The notes under the pieces were generated by a model. That model worked only from the letters and a program-made list of their open reading frames with translations. It did not search any database and was not told the origin of the DNA. A DNA stretch of 7,384 nt from Chitinophagaceae bacterium (GTDB taxonomy: Bacteria; Bacteroidota; Bacteroidia; Chitinophagales; Chitinophagaceae). Positions 1 through 6,139 of this stretch are shown here, one piece after another; within the stretch, counting starts at the first letter, position 1; each line of letters begins with the position of its first letter. The position numbers and the translations under genes were made by a program. The DNA is taken from the NCBI GenBank assembly GCA_008080615.1, contig VIKJ01000053.1, forward strand, positions 16,162 to 23,545, read 5' to 3'.

Positions 1-140
1 TGATGTTGGTTGCAGCAAGAAATAAAAAATTAGTAAAAGAATATAAACATCCACTTTGGTTGCAGATTACAGGCTGGATGGTTGTTGCAGCCATGAGCTG
101 GATGGGCTATTTAACCATTGCTAAATGGATAAGCGCATAA
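1..140 (+). CDS. Nramp-like divalent metal transporter, C-terminal end (partial)
   Basis: Only the last 45 codons are in the window; reading starts at base 3 and stops at TAA 138-140. The visible peptide has a basic stretch (ARNKKLVKEYKHP) followed by one hydrophobic segment starting near LQITGWMVVAAMSW and a short polar end. A basic cytoplasmic loop of the type 'xxNKKLMxEY...W', then a last transmembrane helix, is how I remember the C-terminus of Nramp/MntH proteins, which are proton-coupled Mn2+/Fe2+ importers of the inner membrane. This is pattern memory over a short stretch, so another polytopic transporter is possible. The gene converges on mnmH and its last 20 bases overlap the 3' end of that gene. 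The upstream sequence, outside the window, would settle the identity. Confidence 0.5.
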   Translation, partial: MLVAARNKKLVKEYKHPLWLQITGWMVVAAMSWMGYLTIAKWISA

Positions 141-1179
141 CAGCTGCTGCATTTACATCAGCATCTACTGTGTTGCAAACAATGGTTTTTACTTGGCTAT
201 TGGGATCTTCTCTTCGCAATAAACCTTTATTGTATAATTTATCGTAGTACTTTAACATCACCGCAAAGGATAAACGGATATCATCTTCTATTAAAGCGTT
301 AACAGCCATTTTTGTTTCAAGGCCGCCTAATTTCTTTTTCACTCTTATAACGGCATTAATCAATTTTTCTTTCTCAAATTTTCCATAATTGGCTACAATA
401 AAATCCAATCGTTCATCAAATGGAATTTCTAAAAAGCAAACTTTTTGTTGCCGCATCTGCTGAAAAAAAACAGTAGGAATATTTACTAGACCAATGCGTT
501 GACTTTCATCTTCTAAATAAATAGGAGAACCTGGTTGAAGCGTTTCACTCAATTGCCATAATTCCATTGCCAATTGATTTTCAAAAAATTCCTGACTGGG
601 TTGTGCAGGCTGTCCGATAGCACCAAATGCAGATCCTTTGTGATGAGCCAACCCTTCTAGATCTATCACCGCAGCGCCTTTTGTTTTCATGGCTTTCAAC
701 ACTTCTGTTTTGCCACTACCCGTATAACCACCTAAAATTTGAATGTTATATTTTTTCTCGAACTGTGCCAACACCCAATTTCGGTAAGCTTTATAGCCAC
801 CTACTAAAGTGTACACTTTAAAACCATATAAGTCTAATAACCAAGCAACACCAGCACTGCGCATTCCTCCCCTCCAGCAATGTACTAAAACAGTTGGTAG
901 CGCTTCGCCTGATGAATGTTTCACCAATTGCTCAACCTGCTCTACCATTTGCACCATATTGCTTCCAAAATATTTCAGGCCAATTTTTACTGCACGTTGC
1001 TTGCTTTCTTGTTTATACACAGTACCTACTACTTTTCTTTCCTCATTATTAAACAGGGGCAAACTATGGGCACCAGGAATATGGGCATGATCAAATTCCC
1101 CAGGGCTTCTCACATCCAATACAGGATGCTGCCTTGCTAAAAGCAAAAATTCAGGAACGGTGAGTTTAGTGATGGCCAT
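121..1179 (-). CDS. mnmH: tRNA 2-selenouridine synthase MnmH/SelU
   Basis: The 352-residue protein has the two-domain build of MnmH. An N-terminal rhodanese domain (about residues 1-140) has LDVRSPGEFDHAHIPGA near its start and an active-site loop HCWRGGMRS, whose Cys is residue 101. A C-terminal P-loop domain has GGYTGSGKT at about 150-158, then LEGLAHHKGSAFG at about 174-186 and EDESQRIG at about 223-230, all typical of the family. The enzyme converts 2-thiouridine at the wobble position of Lys, Glu and Gln tRNAs to 2-selenouridine using selenophosphate, through a geranylated intermediate. I chose ATG 1179 because the rhodanese homology begins there. ATGs at 1200 and 1227 are also in frame, but the latter would run into the divergent gene starting at 1219. 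A TAnnTTTG element lies 5 nt upstream of the chosen start. No selD or selA is visible. Confidence 0.95.
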   Translation of the reverse strand: MAITKLTVPEFLLLARQHPVLDVRSPGEFDHAHIPGAHSLPLFNNEERKVVGTVYKQESKQRAVKIGLKYFGSNMVQMVEQVEQLVKHSSGEALPTVLVHCWRGGMRSAGVAWLLDLYGFKVYTLVGGYKAYRNWVLAQFEKKYNIQILGGYTGSGKTEVLKAMKTKGAAVIDLEGLAHHKGSAFGAIGQPAQPSQEFFENQLAMELWQLSETLQPGSPIYLEDESQRIGLVNIPTVFFQQMRQQKVCFLEIPFDERLDFIVANYGKFEKEKLINAVIRVKKKLGGLETKMAVNALIEDDIRLSFAVMLKYYDKLYNKGLLRREDPNSQVKTIVCNTVDADVNAAAVMRLSI

Positions 1180-1184
1180 TATAG

Positions 1185-1192
1185 CAAATGTA
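1185..1192 (-). promoter_or_regulatory. Bacteroidota-type -7 promoter element for mnmH
   Basis: On the minus strand this reads TACATTTG, a full match to the TAnnTTTG -7 consensus of the Bacteroidota primary sigma factor. It lies only 5 nt before ATG 1179, so a transcript from it would have almost no leader. I find no clear TTTG -33 partner at the usual 17-23 nt spacing. The element may therefore be weak, or the match may be chance. Confidence 0.4.
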
Positions 1193-1206
1193 CAAGGCAT
1201 TTTTTG

Positions 1207-1214
1207 TAACTTTT
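1207..1214 (+). promoter_or_regulatory. Possible -7 element for the SixA-like gene
   Basis: TAACTTTT differs from TAnnTTTG at the last base and ends 4 nt before ATG 1219. It sits in the 39-bp gap between two divergent genes, back to back with the element for mnmH. No matching -33 element is evident, so this is a weak call based on position and a 7/8-type match. Confidence 0.25.
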
Positions 1215-1218
1215 CACC

Positions 1219-1710
1219 ATGAAACAATTATTGGTAATTAGGCATGCCAAAAGCAGTTGGGCTAATATAGGGCAGCAAGATTTTGATAGAAGTTTAAATG
1301 AACGCGGGCACCATGATGCTCCTGAAATGGCTAAAAGATTACTTAATAAAAAAATTGAAATAGATGCATTTATTTCAAGCCCTGCAGTTCGAGCATTGAC
1401 CACCGCCACTTATTTTGCCAAAGCATACAATAAAACGCTAGAAGATATTGAACAAATCAAGCGATTGTATCATGCTCCTTCGAATGTATTTTTTGATGTA
1501 ATTCAAACAATTGATCCTGCCATTACAACTGCCTCTTTGTTTGCACATAATCCGGGCATTACCGATTTTGTACTCAACTTAAATACCATCAACATCACCA
1601 ATATGCCTACCTGTGGCGTATTTGGGGTAAAACTGCATACCAACGATTGGTCTGCTATTCATACTTGCAAAAAGGAATTTTGGTTTTTTGATTATCCTAA
1701 GCTGGATTAG
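1219..1710 (+). CDS. SixA-like histidine phosphatase family protein
   Basis: The 163-residue protein belongs to the histidine phosphatase (phosphoglycerate mutase-like) superfamily. The catalytic RHAKSSW motif is at residues 8-14, with H9 the expected phospho-acceptor. The second Arg lies in SSPAVRA (R58), and the second catalytic His in FAHNPG (H110). The length and the RHAKS signature point to the short SixA branch. In E. coli, SixA removes phosphate from histidine on phosphotransfer proteins. The substrate here is unknown; Bacteroidota homologues are usually annotated only as histidine phosphatase. No signal peptide is seen, so it should be cytoplasmic. The start lies 39 bp from the divergent mnmH start. 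The 3' end overlaps the convergent EamA gene by 14 bp, and the last codons (FFDYPKLD) lie mainly in and just before that overlap. Confidence 0.88.
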   Translation: MKQLLVIRHAKSSWANIGQQDFDRSLNERGHHDAPEMAKRLLNKKIEIDAFISSPAVRALTTATYFAKAYNKTLEDIEQIKRLYHAPSNVFFDVIQTIDPAITTASLFAHNPGITDFVLNLNTINITNMPTCGVFGVKLHTNDWSAIHTCKKEFWFFDYPKLD

Positions 1711-2596
1711 CCGAAGGCTTTTTAAAATTGACCAAATAAACCCCTGTAAAAATCAGCGCAGCAGCAATGGCCTTTGTACTATTAAAATGCTCACCTGCAA
1801 ATGCTGTAGCAATAATGGCAGCAAATACAGGTTGCGTATAAATAAATGCACCTGTGGCAGAAGACCCGATAGTAGAAATACTATAAACCGTAAGCATATA
1901 CGCTACAAATGTGGCACCCAATGCAATAAAGCCCAATGCCAAAAAATGACTTAGTTCAAATGCAGCCCAATTGGTTTGTAATAAAGCGGGCAAACCAATA
2001 GGAATAATACCCAAACTGCCAATGGTAAACACCCACCTCAATACTTGAATACCACTATACTTAGCCATTAATGGCCTTACCAATACCAAATAAAATGCAT
2101 AGGAAATGGCATTGATCAATACAAAAATATCGCCCAATAAAATATTGCTACCCGTGTGCGAATTATCCTTCATCAAAATAAGTAAAGTAGCGCCTCCTAT
2201 ACCAAATGCCAATCCTGCTCCCTTGGCCATCGTAAATTTTTCACTCAATAACCAAGCTGCAATAATGGTAATAAATATGGGCGTACCCAACGACAATAAT
2301 GAACTATGAATAGCAGTAGTAAGCGAGAGCCCTTTAATAAACATAATTTGATTTATCACCACTCCTGTTAAAGCACAAAGAAAAAATCGGGGAATATCTT
2401 TTTTATCAATCTTGGTTTTGCCTGGCTTAAATAAAAACAAGATCCAAAACAAAGCAATGCTTAATACTACGCGCACTACATTTAACGCAAAGGGTTGTAT
2501 CAATGAAGGCGTGATATATTTTACAGTTGCATAATTGCTGCCGAAAATAAAATTAGAACCGATGGCAGCAATATAGGCTTTGGTAGTTTTTTGCAT
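1697..2596 (-). CDS. EamA/DMT-family membrane transporter
   Basis: This 299-residue, very hydrophobic protein is the length expected for a ten-helix drug/metabolite transporter with two EamA repeats. The first repeat (about 7-140) contains the FxxGSNY-type start and a late signature PIFITIIAAWLLSEKFT followed by a Gly-rich helix. The second (about 152-290) ends with the matching QPVFAAIIATAFAGEHF and a final helix before a short charged tail. Such proteins sit in the inner membrane and commonly export amino acids or other metabolites. The substrate cannot be read from the sequence. The gene starts 3 bp after the stop codon of the upstream glycosyltransferase gene, so the two are probably cotranscribed. 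A TACTTTTG match lies within the last codons of that upstream gene. The 3' end overlaps the SixA-like gene by 14 bp. Confidence 0.9.
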   Translation of the reverse strand: MQKTTKAYIAAIGSNFIFGSNYATVKYITPSLIQPFALNVVRVVLSIALFWILFLFKPGKTKIDKKDIPRFFLCALTGVVINQIMFIKGLSLTTAIHSSLLSLGTPIFITIIAAWLLSEKFTMAKGAGLAFGIGGATLLILMKDNSHTGSNILLGDIFVLINAISYAFYLVLVRPLMAKYSGIQVLRWVFTIGSLGIIPIGLPALLQTNWAAFELSHFLALGFIALGATFVAYMLTVYSISTIGSSATGAFIYTQPVFAAIIATAFAGEHFNSTKAIAAALIFTGVYLVNFKKPSANPA

Positions 2597-2599
2597 CTG

Positions 2600-3700
2600 T
2601 TACAAAAGTAATAAATCGTTAAGCGAATTGCTATCAAATAATTGTACAGCATGCTGTTTAAATTGAAACTGTTCTGCTTGCTTTAATACAGCTGATAATT
2701 CAACATCATTTTGTTGAATTGACAAAGCATAGTTTGCTTGCATAAACAAACCTGCTAAATACTCCTGCTCTGTTTGCCCAGGTGTTGGTATCAAAATCAT
2801 TTTCTTTTTAAGTGGCAATAACTCCATCAAAGTAGTATAGCCGCTTCGGCAAATAACAATCTTAGATTGCTGAATGGCTTGGCCTAAAGCAACGGTATCT
2901 AAATGATGCACCACTTTTACATTCGCAGGCACTTGCAAAACTTCATTGGTAGAAAGGTTTCGTGAATCACTATCTGCGGGCCTTCCTCTAACTAACAAAA
3001 CAGAAAGTTGTAATTGGCCAACTTGTTGCAATATCAACCCTTCTAATATACTGCGTTGAGGTTCAGGACCAGATAGCAACACACAAATATCAAATTCAAT
3101 AGAAGTAGTAATGAGTTTAAATCTACTGAGCAAGTTAATATAGTGTACAGGTATAAAAGGCATTGTTGCAGGGTGAGATAATACGCCCGCAATACCGGGA
3201 GGCGCTTGCATATCGGGCACCCAACATTGGCTAAAACGATTGATATAGCTATAGTTGATTGATTGCAAAATGTTTTCAATCCATTTAAAAGGGGCTTTGA
3301 TGGTAAGTTGGTGCGTAATAAAAATACTGGGAACAGTTGCATGATGCAATCCATACCGATTATCGGAAACCACGAAACTGATATTTTCTTTGACCACTAT
3401 TTTGTTTAACCAGTTATGCTCTGAGCGTATGGTAAATATTAAACGAGGCAATTGAGCCAACAAATTCAACGCAAAAAATAACCGATGCTTGCTGTATTTT
3501 ACCCGATACCCTTTGATAGGAATAATGGTTATTTGAGGAAATGCCTGTTCCAATAAAATGGCTTGCGCATTTTCGGCACCTATCAACACTTCATGGCCAT
3601 TTTGTAACAAAGCATTGATAATGGGAATGCATCGCGTAGCATGCCCCAGCCCCCAATCGAGGGGAACGATCAATACTTTATGTTTTTTATAACTGGTCAA
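2600..3700 (-). CDS. MurG-like (GT28/GT-B) glycosyltransferase
   Basis: The 366-residue protein has a GT-B layout. The N-terminal Rossmann half opens with VLIVPLDWGLGHATRCIPII (residues 9-28), the glycine/histidine loop near the acceptor site. A central DNRYG motif is at 113-117. The C-terminal half has GPEPQR at 211-216, CRSGYTTLMELL at 284-295 and PTPGQTEQEYLA at 305-316, matching the nucleotide-sugar binding region of MurG-like enzymes. It is too divergent to be MurG itself. It resembles uncharacterised Bacteroidota glycosyltransferases that may act on lipid or surface glycans; donor and acceptor are unknown. The start is TTG at 3700. There is no in-frame ATG between the upstream stop at 3719-3721 and the first conserved strand, so a non-ATG start seems real. 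The EamA gene follows after 3 bp. Confidence 0.85.
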   Translation of the reverse strand: MTSYKKHKVLIVPLDWGLGHATRCIPIINALLQNGHEVLIGAENAQAILLEQAFPQITIIPIKGYRVKYSKHRLFFALNLLAQLPRLIFTIRSEHNWLNKIVVKENISFVVSDNRYGLHHATVPSIFITHQLTIKAPFKWIENILQSINYSYINRFSQCWVPDMQAPPGIAGVLSHPATMPFIPVHYINLLSRFKLITTSIEFDICVLLSGPEPQRSILEGLILQQVGQLQLSVLLVRGRPADSDSRNLSTNEVLQVPANVKVVHHLDTVALGQAIQQSKIVICRSGYTTLMELLPLKKKMILIPTPGQTEQEYLAGLFMQANYALSIQQNDVELSAVLKQAEQFQFKQHAVQLFDSNSLNDLLLL

Positions 3701-3751
3701 AAAGGCGTTTTTATGATTTTAAAGCACAATTTTATTACTTTAGAAGAAGAT

Positions 3752-3871
3752 ATGAAGTTGAAAATAAACCAAATTATGCTTTTGCTGTTACTATTAATCA
3801 TGGTAAGCAGTTCTTGTGGCGTATTTCAAAAATCGAATAAGACCAAGTACTGCGGATGCCCCAAACATTAG
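3752..3871 (+). CDS. Very small lipoprotein (39 residues)
   Basis: The short protein starts MKLKINQIML, has a run of Leu/Ile/Met and a lipobox VSSSCG with Cys22 as the lipidation site. The mature part is only 18 residues, GVF plus a basic region ending CGCPKH, with C34 and C36 forming a C-x-C pair. Tiny lipoproteins with a basic, Cys/Pro-rich end are common in Bacteroidota, and I know no function for them. ATG 3752 is chosen because it places the charged n-region directly before the hydrophobic core; AGAAGAAG just upstream may help ribosome binding. It diverges from the glycosyltransferase with a 51-bp gap. The next gene starts 13 bp after its stop, so the two are probably one transcript. Confidence 0.72.
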   Translation: MKLKINQIMLLLLLLIMVSSSCGVFQKSNKTKYCGCPKH

Positions 3872-3884
3872 TAAAGCAGCTTCT

Positions 3885-4124
3885 ATGAATCGGGATTTAC
3901 TCGTTTTAAACAAACAAATCCATCTCTCCGAAGATGCGTTGGCAAAGGAAACAGCCCTATTGAACCAGGTTTTGATGAAATTAGAAAACTGGGAAAGCTT
4001 TTGCATTGCCAATGAAGTGATCGATATCAATCGCAGAAAAATGATCCGCAAAGCACATTTGGTTAGAAGCATTTTGCAGGACCATCCCAACAAATCATTC
4101 ATTTTTGTTTGCAACAAAAACTAA
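3885..4124 (+). CDS. Hypothetical 79-residue cytoplasmic protein
   Basis: I do not recognise this protein. It starts MNRDLLVLNKQIHLSEDALA and has no signal peptide or membrane segment. The composition is mixed and charged, likely mostly helical, with a basic stretch around residues 47-58 (INRRKMIRKAH) and a hydrophobic end. ATG 3885 is 13 bp after the stop of the small lipoprotein gene. An earlier in-frame GTG at 3816 would overlap that gene by 56 bp and is unlikely. The TAA stop (4122-4124) interlocks with the TAG stop (4121-4123 on the other strand) of the convergent aminotransferase gene. The coding call rests on open frame, codon use like its neighbours and tight packing between genes. 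The link with the lipoprotein is positional only. Confidence 0.65.
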   Translation: MNRDLLVLNKQIHLSEDALAKETALLNQVLMKLENWESFCIANEVIDINRRKMIRKAHLVRSILQDHPNKSFIFVCNKN

Positions 4125-5380
4125 GTTAGTTTTTCTAATGCCGCTTCTAGAGTGGCCAGCATTTCTGGAATTTCTTCTTTAACGCATGTACCCACGCTTA
4201 GCCTATACCAAGGGTTTGTTGCACTTGCACCAAAAGCTGAAAATGGTACAACCGCCATTTTAGCTTCTCCTAAAATATACGATGTAACATCAGATTGAGT
4301 TGCTAAAATGGTTCCATCGGCTTTTTTCTTTCCCACCAAATTCAATTGAATGGTTAAATAAATAGCCGCCTGAGGAGCAACTGCATCTACCGAATAGCCT
4401 TTGGCTTTTAATGCAATAATTCCTTCATAAATATGTTGAAGCCTATATTCAATAGCCCCCTTAAAGTTTACCAAGTAATCTGCAATCGCATCTTTCATGG
4501 GCAAATATTGAGCAACTGCTTTTTGCTCCGCCATGGGTGCCCAAGCACCCAAATGACTTAAAATGGCTTTCATTTTTGCAATTACATTTTCTGGACCAAG
4601 CGCCCAACCTACTCTTACACCTGTTGCGGAAAACACTTTAGAAATACCGTCAATATAAATGGTATAAGGTTTCATTGCTGGGTTCAATGCAATGGGATTA
4701 TAATGTTGGGTATCGCCATAAGTAAGTGTCCAATACATTTGATCGAACATGAGGTATAATTTCTTTTCATTTTCTCCTCTGCTATTATTTTCTTGGATAA
4801 TTAAATCACAGATTTGCTTCAATGAATCTTCCGAAAGTGTTGTTCCTGTTGGGTTTTGAGGGGTACACAAACAAATGAGGGTAGCCCCTTTTATATTGGC
4901 CTTAATATCTGCTACCGTAGGCATGAAATTATTTTCGGGGGTACAGTCTACCAAACAGTGTTCTCCATCTGTTAAGTGTACATAGTGATTATTATTCCAA
5001 GAAGGTACACCATAAATTACCTTATCACCTTTATCTACAATTACTTTAAAAAGCGAATAAATCAATGGGCGACCGCCAGAACCCACTTGAATTTCAGCAG
5101 GTGTAAAATGCAGTCCCTCCCATTCTTGAATGAATGTACTAATCGCTTGACGCAGTTCAAGAATACCTTCTGCAGCTGGATAATTGGTATAGTGTTTTTT
5201 ATAGGCCTCAATAATGCAGGCTTCTAGTTCCTGAGGGATGGGAAATATATTCGGGTTAAAATCACCAATAGTGAAATTGTATATTTTTTCTCCATTGCGA
5301 ATACGCTCATTGATGGCGTTTCCCAACTTCACAATTTCGCTACCAATTAGGGTTTCTGCCAGGTGACTCAACTTACTCAT
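4121..5380 (-). CDS. PLP-dependent class I/II aminotransferase
   Basis: The 419-residue protein is a fold-type I aminotransferase of the aspartate aminotransferase family. Expected landmarks appear in order: YPAAEGILELRQAI near residue 67, GSGGRPLIY near 100, CTPQNPTGT at 172-180 (the PLP-contacting Asn is N176), MFDQMYW with D213 to pair with the pyridine nitrogen, GISKVFSATGVRVGW with K248 as the Schiff-base Lys and R256 as a phosphate ligand, and WYRLSVG with R393 to bind the substrate carboxylate. The enzyme moves an amino group between an amino acid and a 2-oxo acid in the cytoplasm. The exact substrate pair (aspartate or another amino acid) cannot be fixed from sequence. A TAACTTTG element lies 15 nt upstream of ATG 5380. 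The gene diverges from the small basic-protein gene and overlaps its convergent neighbour by 4 bp. Confidence 0.93.
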   Translation of the reverse strand: MSKLSHLAETLIGSEIVKLGNAINERIRNGEKIYNFTIGDFNPNIFPIPQELEACIIEAYKKHYTNYPAAEGILELRQAISTFIQEWEGLHFTPAEIQVGSGGRPLIYSLFKVIVDKGDKVIYGVPSWNNNHYVHLTDGEHCLVDCTPENNFMPTVADIKANIKGATLICLCTPQNPTGTTLSEDSLKQICDLIIQENNSRGENEKKLYLMFDQMYWTLTYGDTQHYNPIALNPAMKPYTIYIDGISKVFSATGVRVGWALGPENVIAKMKAILSHLGAWAPMAEQKAVAQYLPMKDAIADYLVNFKGAIEYRLQHIYEGIIALKAKGYSVDAVAPQAAIYLTIQLNLVGKKKADGTILATQSDVTSYILGEAKMAVVPFSAFGASATNPWYRLSVGTCVKEEIPEMLATLEAALEKLT

Positions 5381-5395
5381 ATAAAAATTTTAGCG

Positions 5396-5403
5396 CAAAG
5401 TTA
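5396..5403 (-). promoter_or_regulatory. Bacteroidota-type -7 promoter element for the aminotransferase gene
   Basis: On the minus strand this reads TAACTTTG, a full TAnnTTTG match, 15 nt before ATG 5380. I see no convincing TTTG -33 element at the standard spacing. The position in a short divergent gap makes it the best promoter candidate for this gene. Confidence 0.45.
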
Positions 5404-5448
5404 CTGTATTGACAGATTTCTATTTTAACTTCATACAAAAGCAATAAA

Positions 5449-5634
5449 ATGGGAAAAGCAAAATCTAGCAGAAAAACAACTAAAAAGCCAGCATCAGCAT
5501 CTGGTATGGTTTCAAAACCAGCAGGCCCGGGAAGTACATTTGGCAAAGCAGCTGGTGGTGCAATGGGCAATAAGAATTTCTCCTCTTCTAAAAAAGGTGG
5601 TGGATTTTCAGTAACACCAAGAAAAGCATCTTAA
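5449..5634 (+). CDS. Small, highly basic, disordered protein (61 residues)
   Basis: I do not recognise this protein. It has 11 Lys and 2 Arg and no Asp or Glu, and also lacks Leu, Ile, Tyr, Trp and Cys. It is rich in Gly, Ser, Ala and Pro, so it should be disordered and strongly positive. Two basic ends (GKAKSSRKTTKKP and KKGGG...TPRKAS) flank a Gly/Ala-rich middle. That composition recalls nucleic-acid-binding tails, histone H1-like proteins and ribosome-associated peptides, but no family is assigned. ATG 5449 follows an A-rich stretch, and the gene diverges from the aminotransferase gene with a 68-bp gap. TTGAC at 5409-5413 and TAACTTCA at 5426-5433 are poor promoter matches. Hairpins downstream probably end its transcript. 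Small size and biased composition leave some doubt that it is translated. Confidence 0.68.
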   Translation: MGKAKSSRKTTKKPASASGMVSKPAGPGSTFGKAAGGAMGNKNFSSSKKGGGFSVTPRKAS

Positions 5635-5664
5635 TAGCTGGTTGAACAAAAGCGCTTCTGCATG

Positions 5665-5694
5665 AATCACCTTATTTTTTGTAGTGGTGATTTT
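5665..5694 (+). terminator. Weak stem-loop with T-run after the small basic-protein gene
   Basis: AATCACC (5665-5671) and GGTGATT (5686-5692) form a 7-bp stem with a 14-nt loop, and the end of the stem merges into TTTT (5691-5694). It lies 30 bp after the stop codon at 5634. The loop is long, so this may be only an auxiliary terminator or a chance pairing. Confidence 0.35.
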
Positions 5695-5707
5695 ATATGA
5701 ATATTTT

Positions 5708-5754
5708 AATGGTTATTTGATTTTAATATCCTAAAAAATCAAATAACCATTTTT
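5708..5754 (+). terminator. Strong rho-independent terminator-like hairpin
   Basis: A perfect 17-bp inverted repeat (5708-5724 with 5735-5751) encloses a 10-nt loop. The right arm runs straight into TTTT ending at 5754. The stem is AT-rich, with a short GG/CC clamp near its base. The T-run is on the + strand only, so it should end transcription coming from the small basic-protein gene. It also separates that gene from the accessory module downstream, which must therefore have its own promoter or depend on readthrough. Confidence 0.7.
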
Positions 5755-5781
5755 ATGAATTCAGCAACACCTAACCTTTTA

Positions 5782-5791
5782 CCCCCCCCCC
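5782..5791 (+). repeat. Homopolymeric C10 tract
   Basis: Ten consecutive C residues lie 12 nt before the first usable (TTG) start of the lipoprotein-like fragment, in an otherwise AT-rich gap. Such tracts are prone to slippage during replication and to miscounting in sequencing. With nine C residues, ATG 5755 would be in frame with the lipoprotein reading frame downstream. With ten, that ATG reads only 13 codons to TAA 5794-5796. Confidence 0.9.
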
Positions 5792-5803
5792 ATTAAACTT
5801 TCG

Positions 5804-6139
5804 TTGGTTTTAATCTTTGCCTCAAGTCTATTCCTTTTTGCCTGCCAAAAGAAAACCGAGCAACCCTTTACTACCCAAATTGAAAATATCTCTAGAAAAG
5901 AGTTGTCCCTTTGGATTGGTAGTTATTTTAAAATGATACCAGATGGGCCCAAGCCTTTGATTGATAAGGCAACCAAAACTTACTATAAAGGTCAAATGAT
6001 TGTAAAAATCCCCTTGAGTAGTGGAGGTGGTCATTTTTACTTTACCAAAACCGATCGGTTGGAAGTACAGTTCATAAGAGTTGTTTCTGCAGAAGATAAC
6101 ATGAATACTCCTTTTAGTGGGTACTATGAGTTTATTTAG
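5804..6139 (+). pseudogene. Lipoprotein-like gene fragment with uncertain start and altered 3' end
   Basis: The frame encodes 111 residues from TTG 5804. The hydrophobic stretch VLIFASSLFLFAC ends in a lipobox Cys (residue 14), followed by polar QKKTEQ, so the product should be a lipoprotein. From the TTG the signal peptide lacks its positive n-region. The codons just before it read ATT AAA CTT TCG, giving I-K-L-S, so an ATG lost to ATT, or a start upstream through the C10 tract, fits better. The frame is open back to 5759 without an ATG. The soluble part (KELSLWIGSYF, then IPLSSGGGHFYFTKTDRLEV and FSGYYEFI) looks like an N-terminal domain I associate with Bacteroidota lipoproteins, though I cannot name the family. 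It stops just where base composition changes and overlaps the next frame. It could be intact and short, or a broken half of a larger gene. Confidence 0.55.

Noticed and set aside
1180..1227. Upstream start ATGs (1200, 1227) for mnmH
   Set aside because: They add residues before the rhodanese domain that do not look like the family, and 1227 would overlap the divergent phosphatase start. The -7-like element lies between them and ATG 1179.
2603..2610. TACTTTTG (minus strand) as an internal promoter for the EamA gene
   Set aside because: It is a full -7 match but is made of the Leu-Leu-Leu codons at the end of the glycosyltransferase gene, and the nearest TTTG is 24 nt upstream, beyond the usual spacing. 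Cotranscription is simpler.
3816..3884. GTG 3816 as the start of the 79-residue gene
   Set aside because: It would overlap the lipoprotein gene by 56 bp in another frame; ATG 3885 just after the lipoprotein stop is simpler.
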